The notes: a model not told the origin generated them from the sequence alone. A stretch of 64,000 nt of DNA from Elizabethkingia miricola (GCF_001675285.1 NZ_LSGQ01000027.1:1-64000); one strand, 5' to 3'. Counted from the stretch's first letter, positions 46,295 through 56,171 are shown. Numbers and translations: made by a program.

Positions 46295-47365
46295 ATGAAT
46301 ATGGAAGATGTCCAGGACATTCAGGTCAATGGTTTTATTAAGTTTCTTGTAGAAGACCGCTACAGGATTATCCGTCATGTTATTTTTATCATCGGGCTTT
46401 TCCTTTTATTCTATAGCAGTAACCCCAAAGTAACATCAGATTCTTCACAGATTTATAAATTTTACATGGTATTGCTGGGATGGTCTGTTTTTATTACCAT
46501 GTTTTATGTCAACATGTATATTCTGGTGCCCTATTTCTTCTTCAGATCCAAATATCTACTGTATCTGCTTCTGCTCATTATTCTGGTTGCTGTCAGTTTA
46601 TCTTTTATAAGCTATATCATCAATAACAACACTACATTCAAATTCCGGGAGGACAAAAGCTTGTACAGCGGTATCATTATTTCTACACCAATTATATTAA
46701 CAACCACAACTCTGAAACTATTCCAGAGGTGGATAAAAGATAAAGAACGAATTTCTGAGCTTAAAAATCTTTCTTTGTCAATGGAACTGGATGTGCTAAA
46801 AAATCAGATTAATCCACATTTCCTTTTCAATATGCTGAATAATGTAAAAGCATTGATCAGAAAAAATCCGGAGCAGGCTACAGAGGTTTTGATGAAGCTT
46901 TCGAGTTTTTTGCGTTATCAACTTTATGAAAACAACGACAAGACGACTCCGCTTACAGGCGAGATCAATTCACTTTCCAATTTCCTGAATCTTGAGGAAT
47001 TAAGACGTGAAAATTTCACAGCTGTCATCAATCACAATCAGGATATTCAGTCCTTCAACAGTATTTTTATCCCCCCAAATCTGTTTACGACTTTTGTAGA
47101 AAACGCTGTTAAACACAGTGTAGATCTTGCGGATAATAACACCTATATTATAATTGATTTTACTGTAGAAAATTCCAGATTAATTTTTACCTGCCGAAAC
47201 TCTGTAAGTCCGGATTTATCTCTGGAAGAAGACCGTTATAGCGGCTTAGGACTTAAGAATATCAAAAGAAGACTGGAGCTATTGTACCAAAATCAGTACA
47301 GTCTGGATATTATTTCGACAGAAACCGAATATATTGTAAATTTAACAATACCCCTATCCTTATGA
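46295..47365 (+). CDS. LytS-like sensor histidine kinase
   Basis: About 356 residues from ATG 46295; ATG 46301 is possible, and the longer TTG reading is not needed. Four membrane helices (about 28-145) precede a His_kinase domain of the LytS type: KNQINPHFLFNMLNN with phospho-acceptor His175, FVENAVKHS (N box) and GLGLKNIKRRLELLY (G box). It senses an unknown envelope signal. Its stop overlaps the next start (ATGA). Confidence 0.93.
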   Translation: MNMEDVQDIQVNGFIKFLVEDRYRIIRHVIFIIGLFLLFYSSNPKVTSDSSQIYKFYMVLLGWSVFITMFYVNMYILVPYFFFRSKYLLYLLLLIILVAVSLSFISYIINNNTTFKFREDKSLYSGIIISTPIILTTTTLKLFQRWIKDKERISELKNLSLSMELDVLKNQINPHFLFNMLNNVKALIRKNPEQATEVLMKLSSFLRYQLYENNDKTTPLTGEINSLSNFLNLEELRRENFTAVINHNQDIQSFNSIFIPPNLFTTFVENAVKHSVDLADNNTYIIIDFTVENSRLIFTCRNSVSPDLSLEEDRYSGLGLKNIKRRLELLYQNQYSLDIISTETEYIVNLTIPLSL

Positions 47366-48084
47366 ACTGTATAATTGTAGACGACGAGCCGTTGGCAAGA
47401 GAAGAAATGAGATCATTAATTAATGAAGTATCTTCTGTTGAAATACTGGGAGAATTTTCTAATGCTCTTACTGCTCTTAGTTTTCTAAAAGAGAATAAAA
47501 CTGATCTTATATTTCTGGATATACAGATGCCTAAAGTAACAGGATTGGAATTTGCAGAAATGGTTCCTGAAGAAACGCTGATTGTCTTTACAACAGCCTA
47601 TCCTCAGTATGCGCTGAAAAGTTATGAACTGGACGCTATAGACTATCTATTGAAACCGGTAGAAAAGCAGAGATTAAAAAAAGCGATTGACAAGGCCCTT
47701 TCATATAAAGAATTGTTTTCCCAGGCTACAGTAAAAAATACAATTGAGGCCAGTAATGACGCTTCTCTAATGATAAAGGCGGATAAAAGATATTATAAAA
47801 TCCAGCTCGATGACATTCTCTTTATCGAAGGCTTAAAAGATTATGTTGTTATTTACACACAAAATCAGAAGCTTATTACAGCTATGAATCTTAAAACCAT
47901 TCATCAAAAAATTTCATCTCCACTTTTTTTGCGGGTTAGTAAATCTTATGTGGTGAATATGCAGCATATTGAATCATTCGACAGCCATACTATTTATATT
48001 TGTGAACACGAGATCCCTATTGGTGAGGTATACCGAAATGATTTTTTTGATAAGTATTCCGGCGGGCTTATAGCAGGCAATTAG
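47362..48084 (+). CDS. LytTR-family response regulator
   Basis: A 240-residue partner of the histidine kinase. The receiver domain (1-120) has the acidic pair DDE at 7-9, phospho-acceptor Asp53 in LIFLDIQMP, TTAYPQYALKSYELDAIDYLLKP with Thr and Lys switch residues. The C-terminal LytTR domain (about 135-235) shows KADKRYYKIQLDDILFIEGLKDYV and FLRVSKSYVVN. It overlaps the kinase gene by 4 bp (ATGA). Confidence 0.95.
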   Translation: MNCIIVDDEPLAREEMRSLINEVSSVEILGEFSNALTALSFLKENKTDLIFLDIQMPKVTGLEFAEMVPEETLIVFTTAYPQYALKSYELDAIDYLLKPVEKQRLKKAIDKALSYKELFSQATVKNTIEASNDASLMIKADKRYYKIQLDDILFIEGLKDYVVIYTQNQKLITAMNLKTIHQKISSPLFLRVSKSYVVNMQHIESFDSHTIYICEHEIPIGEVYRNDFFDKYSGGLIAGN

Positions 48085-48801
48085 ATCTGAATTGCATAAT
48101 TAGTGAACTTTAGTCCATAAAAAAGTAATATAATTATTGGATTTTTAAAAAAAACTGACTCCAACAAGCAGAGAAATTTCTATAAACGGTCATTAAATCT
48201 TATTCATTTTAGTTTTTTTTAGACAATTTCACTAATTAAACAATTGTGACTAAATTAACACTTAAGATATCAATTACACAAAATATAACACAATAATTTT
48301 AACAAGTCATAACAGTACACTCTTTTTATTCAGGTGGTAATAATATCAAAAATAAACATCTACTAATTAGATAGACTTTATATGATATAAATCATATCCG
48401 CTATTAGGGACGAATTTTGATTAATTAAATACTTTTGGTGCAGTAAAAAAATCAAATTCGTTTTATGAACACAAGTTTATCCGACGCTGTCCCGGGAAAC
48501 TTCCCAACAGTATCTGCCCAAGAATCTTCTTGTACAAAAAACTATTATACACTGAAATATTTCACCTTTCAATGTATGTGTTATATGTATTCCATGTAAT
48601 GCATTATTGAAGAGGTAATAAAAACGGGAGTTTAGATTCTTTCTCTTACTAAATCTCCTTTTTCCTTTCAATCTTCAGCACTTTTAATGCAACCTCCCTC
48701 ATAGAAGGAGGCCGGATATTTATTATCTCTTTTCAGTAATAATGAACAGGGACTAAATAAACTATGTGTCTTCTCAAGATTTAAACTAAGATTAATATAT
48801 A
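48085..48801. other. 717-bp intergenic region upstream of the SusC gene
   Basis: No convincing gene. An ATG-started 44-codon frame (48465-48599) exists but has no family or clear ribosome site. The region is very AT-rich to about 48460, then more mixed. It holds a TGAT-N4-ATCA palindrome (48380-48397), a TACTTTTG -7-like box (48430-48437) and a CCTCC/GGAGG hairpin (48693-48711). It may be a long leader for the SusC gene. Confidence 0.45.
48380..48397. promoter_or_regulatory. FNR/Crp-like palindrome ATATGAT-N4-ATCATAT
   Basis: Seven-base arms ATATGAT (48380-48386) and ATCATAT (48391-48397) around ATAA. The core TGAT-N4-ATCA matches the Crp/Fnr-family operator core. It lies about 400 bp upstream of the SusC ATG. 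The regulator is not known. Confidence 0.4.
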
Positions 48802-50652
48802 ATGAAAAAACAACAATGTAAAATTGGAGCATTGGCCTTGATTCTGTTTGCGGAATATGGCTTTGCACAAACCAGGGACAGCCTGACCAAGGAAAATTCC
48901 ATCAAGGAAGTCGTGGTAGTAGCCTTTGGTAAACAAAAAAAAGAAGAGATCACAGGATCTGTACAATCACTAAAAACAAAAGATCTGGCTAATCTTCAAA
49001 ACGGTAATATTTTGCAGGGAATCGGCGGAAAAGTTGCCGGCGTACAGGTAATATCTTCCGGGCAGCCAGGTTCCCAACCAACCATAAGAATGCGTGGAAT
49101 AGGATCCATCAATGCATCAAGTGATCCGTTAATTGTATTAGATGGTATTCCGTATAACGGAAACCTCAATAGTATTCCGGGAACAGATATAGAAAGTATT
49201 TCTTTTCTGGAGGATGCATCTTCCAATGCCTTATATGGTTCCAGAGGTGCCAACGGAGTAATTATTGTAAATACCAAAAGAGGAAAAACCAATGGCCTTC
49301 GAGTAGAAGCCGATGTAAAAACAGGTATAAATTTCAGATCTATAGAAGATTATCCGGTTTATACATCTCCAAAAGATTATTATACTGCATTTTATAACCG
49401 AGCCAGAGTCGGCGAAATCGCAAGACTGAAACAAACTGGAGCAGTTCCTACCGGAGCCTCTCCGCATGAAGTTGGAATCTCTGCCCTGAATAAGCTTGGG
49501 TACAATGCATACAACCTGCCTTTTAATCAGTTAATTTCACAAGATGGCTCGTTTAATCCTAATGCACAGTTATTGTATCAGGATGACTGGAAAAAGCTGC
49601 TTTTCAAACCATCCTTAAGAAGGGAGGCAAGTGTGGGAATTACAGCAAATAATGAGCAGGTAAAGTCTTATACTTCATTGAATTATCTGGATGACCAGGG
49701 TTACCTTATCTCTTCAGGGTTTGAAAGGTTTGGAATAAGGTCTAATTTGGATTATGCTATTACCAGTAAGCTAAAACTGACCAGTGGTTTATCATATACC
49801 CATAGCAAACAAAATTTTGGTGAAACCGGAGGCTTTTCCAATCCGTTTCAATTTGCCAGAAATATTGCCCCTTTTTACCCGGTATTTCTAAGAAATAATA
49901 ACTACCAGATTGTTTATGATAAGAACGGAAAAGCTTTGTATGATTATGGAGACGGACAAGGCCCAAATGGAGCTGCAAGATCTTATGCTGTTTATGAAAA
50001 TCCGGTTGGTAACCTTCAGCAGGATAAATCACAGACAACCAGCAACATTACCAATATAAACCTGGGATTAAACTATGAAATTATTAAGGGATTAGATTTC
50101 ACTTATAACTTCGGTGCATATTTAGAAAACATAAAAGATCTCCGCTTTGGTAATACAATTGGAGGTACTTCCGCATCCGTTGGGGGCAATCTTACTATGA
50201 GTTCTATATTCAGAAATACCCTGAATCACCAGCAGTTGCTTACCTACCAGAAGAAACTAGGCAAACACAATTTCAATATTCTTGTAGGTCATGAACTTAA
50301 CAAAACAAAAAGCGACAGGTTCTCAGGAACAAAACAGCAACTTGTATTGCCCAACTCTCTGTCCTTTGACAATGCTGTAAAAATTACAGATTTGTCAGGA
50401 AATGGCTATGAATATGCAGTAGAAGGTTATTTCTCCAGATTACTTTATAATTATGACAACAAATATTTCTTCAATGCCAACATCCGGAGGGATGGTTCTT
50501 CGGTTTTCTCTCCCGACAGCAGATGGGGTAATTTTTATGGCTTAGGAGCAGCATGGAATATTGCAAAAGAAGATTTTCTTAAAGAAAACAGCTTCATAAA
50601 TACATTAAAGCTAAAAGCTTCATATATAATCGGCAAATCCATTTGTAAATAA
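48802..50652 (+). pseudogene. SusC/RagA-type TonB-linked receptor truncated by prophage
   Basis: The 616-codon frame starts with a signal peptide (to about GFAQ), a TonB-box region EVVVVAFGKQKKEEITGSV, a plug domain (GKVAGVQVISSGQPGSQP, MRGIGSINASSDPLIVLDGIPY, SSNALYGSRGANGVIIV) and about 450 residues of barrel. Full SusC proteins are about 1000 residues, so roughly 380 are missing. Homology ends at LKLKASY; the last residues IIGKSICK are foreign and lead to a stop just before the prophage. The protein can hardly form a barrel. The usual SusD partner is not present on this side. Confidence 0.85.
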
Positions 50653-50692
50653 TCGAAAAACTAAATGTAAAGAAAAAACACACGCACAAATA

Positions 50693-50720
50693 AAAAAGCC
50701 TCTCAATTGAAAGGCTTTTT
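50693..50720. terminator. Bidirectional terminator at the prophage edge
   Basis: AAAAAGCCT (50693-50701) and AGGCTTTTT (50712-50720) with TCAATTGA in the loop. It lies between the truncated SusC gene and the endolysin and should stop transcription from both. Confidence 0.8.
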
Positions 50721-50752
50721 AAATATGTTTTAATTGATGTTTAAATTAGGAT

Positions 50753-51226
50753 TCACAAAATTACGTATCCTGCTTTATCTTTTGTTTTTTGGCTTAAAAC
50801 ACTCCATTTATAGCCTTTCTTTTCAAAATGAGGCATATCCTTGAATGTCGCCCAATTACCGCCCCAGTCCCATCCAAAATGCTTGAAAACAGCAACGCAT
50901 TCCATCCAGTCTGCAATACCATCTTTATCCCAGTCTGCCTTTGTGTCCCAACTAGCAGTTCTACCATCAATAATCAGTACGATATCGACCGCTAAACCAT
51001 AATTATGAATGCTTTGACCAGGTTTTGCATTTGTAACTGTTTTTCCTGGTATAGTTCGCCCCTGGGCATAAAGTGCAGCCTGTTCTTGATCTGTTCGTAG
51101 ACCTTGGGCTATTCTAACCTGTGAGCGTCCTGTAAGATTAGCGTTACATTCATTTATAATTGCCGTCACTTCATTTCTTACAGAAGGATGCAGCTTTGCA
51201 ATCCTTTCTTGTGTTATTTTATCCAT
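50753..51226 (-). CDS. Phage endolysin, M15-family peptidase
   Basis: A 157-residue zinc peptidase of the VanY/CwlK/Ply500 type. Ligands appear as SIHNYGLAVD (His74, Asp81) and DMPHF (His133). It cuts peptidoglycan stem peptides. A DWDKDGIADW loop (about 98-107) looks like an EF-hand-like calcium loop. No signal peptide, so it would need a holin. It overlaps the spanin-like gene by 13 bp and is the last gene before the host junction. Confidence 0.9.
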   Translation of the reverse strand: MDKITQERIAKLHPSVRNEVTAIINECNANLTGRSQVRIAQGLRTDQEQAALYAQGRTIPGKTVTNAKPGQSIHNYGLAVDIVLIIDGRTASWDTKADWDKDGIADWMECVAVFKHFGWDWGGNWATFKDMPHFEKKGYKWSVLSQKTKDKAGYVIL

Positions 51227-51792
51227 CTACTTTTTTTATAAAAGGTTAATTTTCCGAAATACACTAAAAGAGCTATCACTACTATTCCAACAGCTCCCAA
51301 ACCTAATAGAGTTAAATAAGCCCCAAACTGTAAACCTGTTTTTTTAGATTCTGATTCCTTCTGCTTTTTATAGATATCGAAATTCTTTTGGAGATTTTCA
51401 AAGTTGTTTTGGAGAATTGAAATACTATCCTGGACTTGCATTAATAATGTTTTAGAAATGGTTTCTGATCCGAAATTTATAGCCTCATTACCTTGTATAT
51501 CATATTCAGCCTCATTACCGGCAGCATCTTTTATTTTAACTTTTCTAGGTGCTTTTGGGATAGTTGAATCTTGTATTTGAGAATTACCAGGAACAATTGA
51601 TAAATTCATTTTTCCAGATACAGTTTGCGAAAAATCAGTTATAGATCTATTGACTTTAACATCTGCTGTCCCTGATTTAGTTAATACCTCTTTTTCAGAG
51701 CTCCTTACTTCGCTAATTTGTTTTTTTTTATTCCAGGCTGCACAACTAAATAATAGAAATCCAGTTGTTATAATTACAATAATTGTTTTCAT
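51214..51792 (-). CDS. Lipoprotein with C-terminal membrane helix, probable unimolecular spanin
   Basis: A 192-residue protein with a lipoprotein signal (lipobox ending LLFSC, Cys17) at the N-terminus. A periplasmic region follows with a helical coiled-coil-like stretch (about 113-148). One transmembrane helix at about 156-179 is followed by basic residues (KLTFYKKSRWIK). This topology, outer-membrane lipid anchor plus inner-membrane helix in one chain, is that of u-spanins such as T1 gp11. It overlaps the endolysin gene. No sequence family is recognised, so the assignment rests on topology and context. Confidence 0.65.
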   Translation of the reverse strand: MKTIIVIITTGFLLFSCAAWNKKKQISEVRSSEKEVLTKSGTADVKVNRSITDFSQTVSGKMNLSIVPGNSQIQDSTIPKAPRKVKIKDAAGNEAEYDIQGNEAINFGSETISKTLLMQVQDSISILQNNFENLQKNFDIYKKQKESESKKTGLQFGAYLTLLGLGAVGIVVIALLVYFGKLTFYKKSRWIK

Positions 51793-51837
51793 ATTTCAAA
51801 TACTTACTTTTTAAATGATATTTAATAGCTGTTTAAA

Positions 51838-54813
51838 TTATAGCGGTTGCATTGTGTTAGCATTGAGCCAGCCACCGAGATATACAACCTTTATCCTTTG
51901 TGTCTTCAGGTAGCCTTCCAGCCCATCAGTTGGATTACTTGGAAGAGCGTCCCAGACATTAGCAGGCATATATGATAAGTTGTGTTCATCGTTGATAACT
52001 TTAACCCGAACACCAGCATCCCACGAGCCAACACCTTTTTCGCCTCCTTCCTTATGTACAACATATCTATCAATCGTTACACTAGACGTACCGGATTCCT
52101 GAATAATGTCTTTTTCGGAATACCACCACTTGGTAGTATCATTAATTATCTCGGTTTGATATACACCTAAATTAAGGTACGCCCCGTCACCCATTACGAT
52201 TGGATTTCTGTTCATCTCCAAAATACATTGACCTATTCTAGCAGGATAGAATTTTTCAACATGCATTCCGTTAACATTTCCAGAGCCGATGTATTTGCCC
52301 AATTCCAAATGCTCCGTGGCGTAGAAACCTGTTCCAAAGCCTTGACATCTTAAATACACCCCGTCTATAGATGCGTGGTTATTCCACTTTGGAAGATATA
52401 ATCCAATACTTTTAAGAGACGGCATTAAGAGCTTAGTCCCTGGCACAGAAGTACGAATAAACATTCTACCGAATTGGAAATTTGAGTTTGTACTCGCGTC
52501 AATTCCGGACATTGTATTCGATACAGGTGCACCGTTGGCTCCATGACTACGCAACATCATATAGATGTTATCCATGAATATGTTAACATTATTGAACTCA
52601 CCAAAAACAGATGAATCACGTCCGGAACCTAATGAAATACACCAGTTAGTCTGGTTTGTATCTTGATTAAACAAGCTGCTGTAAAAACCACATCCAGCAT
52701 AAGAAACAGGCATTTCGGCGATACTTTGCTCTTCCCAGATTGGTGCGTGCTCTCCGACAATACCTACGTTTTTTATCACCATTAAAGGTGTATAATCAAT
52801 AGTTGGAAACATTACCTGTGCACGCTTACCGTTTGGCCATGTCTTAACCTCTCCACCAATCCTATACATACCCTTAAGGGCTATTTTTGCATTTACGATA
52901 TTATTATCATTGAATATTTCATCAATACAAACCTGAAGAGCTGCTGTGCAATCTACGCTACTATCAGGAGAAAATGGATTTAAGGCTACAGCTCCATAGT
53001 CCTCTAAATAGTATATTTTTGAATTGGCGCTGATATTATTAAACTGGGATAATAATCGCACTGCATCATCACCCGTTAATTTCGGTTGTTTTACTTTGAA
53101 GGTGTAAGACCAAGATATACCAGCATCAACATTCGCTCCGGTTTCTGCACCTTCGACCATTGCAGTAGGTGAGAAATTTAAGCTATTTCCTAAAGCAGAA
53201 TTATACTTAAAGTTTCTGTTATCTACATAAACGCCTAGGCGATCCCCGTTTTCAATATTAATAGTCTCACTTAATACTACAGTACTTACAGCATTTGGCG
53301 TGAAACCAGATACGGTGAATACCTTTATCGTTTTAAACATTAAACCTGTAGTTTTTCGAAGGACACAGAATTTAACATTGTCCGCATTTGCTGTCGAGGC
53401 ATTCAGGGTGATTTCGGAAATAACTCCGGATATTGTAGCCGGGACATCAATTACCCGAACAACATTATAATTACTCACACTATCGCTATCTGTTCCAAAA
53501 CCAAAGGTTAAGGGATCAGTGAACCCAGCCTTTTTAGTAATAGCTTCATCAAACAAGATATCAGAAGCATTATGAACATCTTTCATTGTCGCCACTCCGT
53601 TTGTACGGATGCCCTCCAATATATTTATAGCTTGGTCCCCTGTTAATTTGGGCTGTATAACTTTAAAATCATAACACCAGGATAAACTGGTATTATATGT
53701 TGCATTATTAGTACTTCCTTCTACAGCTGCATCGGTCGGCAATGATAAACAATTACCTGTAGTTACATTGGCGCTGAAGCTTCTACCATCTACATCAATA
53801 CCCAAATAATAACCAGTCGCAATATTAATAGTTTCATTTAATACTACAGTACTGACAGCATTTGGTGTAAATCCGGACACTGTGAACACCTTGACCGTTT
53901 TAAAAGATGATGCACCGACTTTTTGCAGAATACAGAATTTAACATTATCGGCATTCGCTGTAGTTGTCTTTAGGGTAATTTCGGAAATAATACCGTCAAT
54001 AGTAGAAGGTGTATCGTTAACCCTTACAAGTGAATAGCTGCTCACTTCGTTGGTCGTTGTTCCATAACCAAAGGTTAAAGGATCAGTGAATCCGGCTTTT
54101 TTGGTTACTGCCTGATCAAACAACTCATCAGAAGCATTATAAGTTGCCCTCATAGTTGATGCGTTAACATCATTTCCGGAGTCGAAAACCTTACTATTTT
54201 CCTTTGCGCCCTTTACTGCGGGAATCCATCTGGAAGACACCCCCGGAACATCGGCTCCGGTTGCAATCGAATTAGCTTCCCAAAGAGTATTGTCATATAT
54301 AACCTGTGCCCCTTTATTATATGGATTTGTATTGCTCCATGTTGGTGTCAGGGAAGACGGTTTTTGATTACGTTCTTTTTGAGCTACACCATCTTTTACC
54401 TCGATGGTTACTTCATAAAAAGCCCCATTATTTTCAAAGTCTTCAGCTTTGGTCTCGATAGGCGTTCCTGTGGCATCTTTTAGATTGGTAAATGTGATAA
54501 TAGCACCCTGTTCAACTTTATACCAGTAGGAACCAAATGCAGGAGGCTGTGAAGACATCACAGCTATACCCAGATAGGATTTATTAACAATATTCTCAGC
54601 CTCTTTTATTTTTTCGTCAAATGCTGCCAATAAACCATCCTCCGCACCTTTTTCCAGTTTCCCGTCCAAAGCATTTTTTAAGCCGGAAACGTTGTCTATA
54701 GTTATGGCATCATCTTTATGAACGAAACTATCCAGATTATCGCTAAATTGTTCTTCAGTTGGCTTTTTACCTTTCTGAAAATATGTTTTTAGTGTATTAC
54801 GAGGTCTTTTCAT
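51838..54813 (-). CDS. Large tail fibre/tailspike protein
   Basis: A 991-residue protein. The N-terminal KRPRNTLKTYFQKGKKPTEEQF segment is typical of Bacteroidota phage fibres. A carbohydrate-binding-like module follows (about 155-200, PTWSNTNPYNKGAQVIYDNTLWEA). Two tandem copies of a beta-sandwich module occupy about 220-395 and 409-588. From about 601 (YYLEDYGAVALNPFSPDS) a pectate-lyase-like beta-helix runs to the end. It would bind, and perhaps cut, cell-surface glycans. It starts 4 bp after the collar gene's stop. Confidence 0.8.
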   Translation of the reverse strand: MKRPRNTLKTYFQKGKKPTEEQFSDNLDSFVHKDDAITIDNVSGLKNALDGKLEKGAEDGLLAAFDEKIKEAENIVNKSYLGIAVMSSQPPAFGSYWYKVEQGAIITFTNLKDATGTPIETKAEDFENNGAFYEVTIEVKDGVAQKERNQKPSSLTPTWSNTNPYNKGAQVIYDNTLWEANSIATGADVPGVSSRWIPAVKGAKENSKVFDSGNDVNASTMRATYNASDELFDQAVTKKAGFTDPLTFGYGTTTNEVSSYSLVRVNDTPSTIDGIISEITLKTTTANADNVKFCILQKVGASSFKTVKVFTVSGFTPNAVSTVVLNETINIATGYYLGIDVDGRSFSANVTTGNCLSLPTDAAVEGSTNNATYNTSLSWCYDFKVIQPKLTGDQAINILEGIRTNGVATMKDVHNASDILFDEAITKKAGFTDPLTFGFGTDSDSVSNYNVVRVIDVPATISGVISEITLNASTANADNVKFCVLRKTTGLMFKTIKVFTVSGFTPNAVSTVVLSETINIENGDRLGVYVDNRNFKYNSALGNSLNFSPTAMVEGAETGANVDAGISWSYTFKVKQPKLTGDDAVRLLSQFNNISANSKIYYLEDYGAVALNPFSPDSSVDCTAALQVCIDEIFNDNNIVNAKIALKGMYRIGGEVKTWPNGKRAQVMFPTIDYTPLMVIKNVGIVGEHAPIWEEQSIAEMPVSYAGCGFYSSLFNQDTNQTNWCISLGSGRDSSVFGEFNNVNIFMDNIYMMLRSHGANGAPVSNTMSGIDASTNSNFQFGRMFIRTSVPGTKLLMPSLKSIGLYLPKWNNHASIDGVYLRCQGFGTGFYATEHLELGKYIGSGNVNGMHVEKFYPARIGQCILEMNRNPIVMGDGAYLNLGVYQTEIINDTTKWWYSEKDIIQESGTSSVTIDRYVVHKEGGEKGVGSWDAGVRVKVINDEHNLSYMPANVWDALPSNPTDGLEGYLKTQRIKVVYLGGWLNANTMQPL

Positions 54814-54817
54814 TTTT

Positions 54818-55714
54818 CTAACCTTTAAAACGTATAAAAATTACTACTCGGTAAGGGTTCATTATGTCGTGAGCCTGATCACCTCCTAAAGCATTTGTTT
54901 TACCAGCAAATGGCTCACCGCTTGTGGATGTGATGGTATAGTTCCAATCTTCATTATCATTAGGAGAATCACCCTTTCCGGCTGCTGTAGCATTTGGATT
55001 ATTGGCAATAGTTGAAGTATTCATCCCATCACCACCAAACAAGCTGAATCTATGTGAAGGAATTTCCGACATTGTTAGTGTATGCGTTTTATTACCACCT
55101 GCCTGAAGTACCTGTTTAAAGTCTAAATCATTAGGGTCTAAGCCTAGAGGAAAACGTCCTCTAAATTCGGTCGCCTCTTCCCATCCTTCAGGAATCTCAT
55201 TTGCAGGACGCATGAATAATACTGGTGCGTTACCGTCAATAATTGGTTTTGAAGCACGTTCTAGTTTGGTTAAACGTGCTTCTATTTGTTGTAATGGAAC
55301 AGAATTAATAAAATCATCAATTGTTTTAAATTTCCCTTCTAGGGTGTTTAAAGCAGGGATTCTTTTAAAATCAGTCCAGGGTAAAGAATCTTGTGAAAAC
55401 CCGAAAGTTGCAAAACGATCGATAATAACATCTTTCATTTCTCCGTTTTCAAATTTCTTTTGGGTTATGATCTCACGGATAATAACAGTATTTTGTTTGG
55501 CTCCGCCTTTGAATTCTAAAAGCTCACCATTAATCATGACAATACCGTCACTGATTACTGCACCAGCATTTGTTTCCACACACCCGGAAATAATAGCCTT
55601 ATTTCCCGCCATTCTCGCAACCCCTTCAACAATGGAATAAGCTGGCGTTATATCTGCCAGAGTTTCAGTTGTTACCTTAAAACCTCCGGTCTGATTATAG
55701 TTAAATGTTCTCAT
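54818..55714 (-). CDS. Phage tail-collar fibre protein
   Basis: A 298-residue protein. The C-terminal half has the collar-like pattern APVLFMRPANEIPEGWEEATEFRGRFPLG, GNKTHTLTMSEIPSHRFSLFGG and NPYRVVIFIRFKG, typical of phage tail collar domain fibre proteins. The N-terminal part is beta-rich. It overlaps the upstream gene by 4 bp and sits between baseplate genes and the large fibre, a position for fibre or adaptor proteins. Confidence 0.8.
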   Translation of the reverse strand: MRTFNYNQTGGFKVTTETLADITPAYSIVEGVARMAGNKAIISGCVETNAGAVISDGIVMINGELLEFKGGAKQNTVIIREIITQKKFENGEMKDVIIDRFATFGFSQDSLPWTDFKRIPALNTLEGKFKTIDDFINSVPLQQIEARLTKLERASKPIIDGNAPVLFMRPANEIPEGWEEATEFRGRFPLGLDPNDLDFKQVLQAGGNKTHTLTMSEIPSHRFSLFGGDGMNTSTIANNPNATAAGKGDSPNDNEDWNYTITSTSGEPFAGKTNALGGDQAHDIMNPYRVVIFIRFKG

Positions 55715-56169
55715 ACTAATTCTATTCTAAATCTTTTACTTGCCAACCTGTAATAGTCTACAGTGTTATATATTTGATCGTAATAGTCTTTTAATGCTAT
55801 AGGCACTTTGACTATAAAGTCTACCTGATCATCCGAAAACTCACTGGCCGGATATAAGATTAATTCGCCCAGGTATTTTGGTTTATTCTCTGAATCTGTG
55901 TAGATATAGGTTTCTTCTTTATTTATAGGGTCTTCTATAGTTATTCTCCGGTCTGAATCAAACTTATCATTCAATAATCCTCTCAAATGGCATAACTGGC
56001 TATTATGGACTGCACGTTCAATATTATAATCCCTGGTCTCTAAAAAAATATCATGCAGTTTTTCTAGCGTGATACATATAACGCTTATAAAAACACTGTA
56101 TATATCACCTCGTAGAAATGGCGGGCATAGTAATAAACCAAATTTTCTAAAGTCAACTTTATACCACAT
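55711..56169 (-). CDS. Baseplate/tail protein, gpI-like by position
   Basis: A roughly 152-residue protein between the J-like and collar genes, the place where P2-type phages carry gpI. I use ATG at 56169; a GTG at 56175 with 4-bp overlap is an alternative. It starts WYKVDFRKFGLLLCPPFLRG and has a hydrophobic first half. No distinctive motif is seen, so the role is inferred from position only. Confidence 0.55.
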   Translation of the reverse strand: MWYKVDFRKFGLLLCPPFLRGDIYSVFISVICITLEKLHDIFLETRDYNIERAVHNSQLCHLRGLLNDKFDSDRRITIEDPINKEETYIYTDSENKPKYLGELILYPASEFSDDQVDFIVKVPIALKDYYDQIYNTVDYYRLASKRFRIELV

Positions 56170-56171
56170 TA

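Noticed and set aside
48465-48599. 44-codon ORF upstream of SusC as a leader peptide
   Set aside because: No clear ribosome site, no family and no obvious regulatory codon run; kept only as a note in the intergenic entry.
48477-48966. Three minus-strand ORFs of 61-66 codons over the SusC leader
   Set aside because: Low-complexity frames on the opposite strand overlapping the leader and the signal-peptide region; nothing supports expression.
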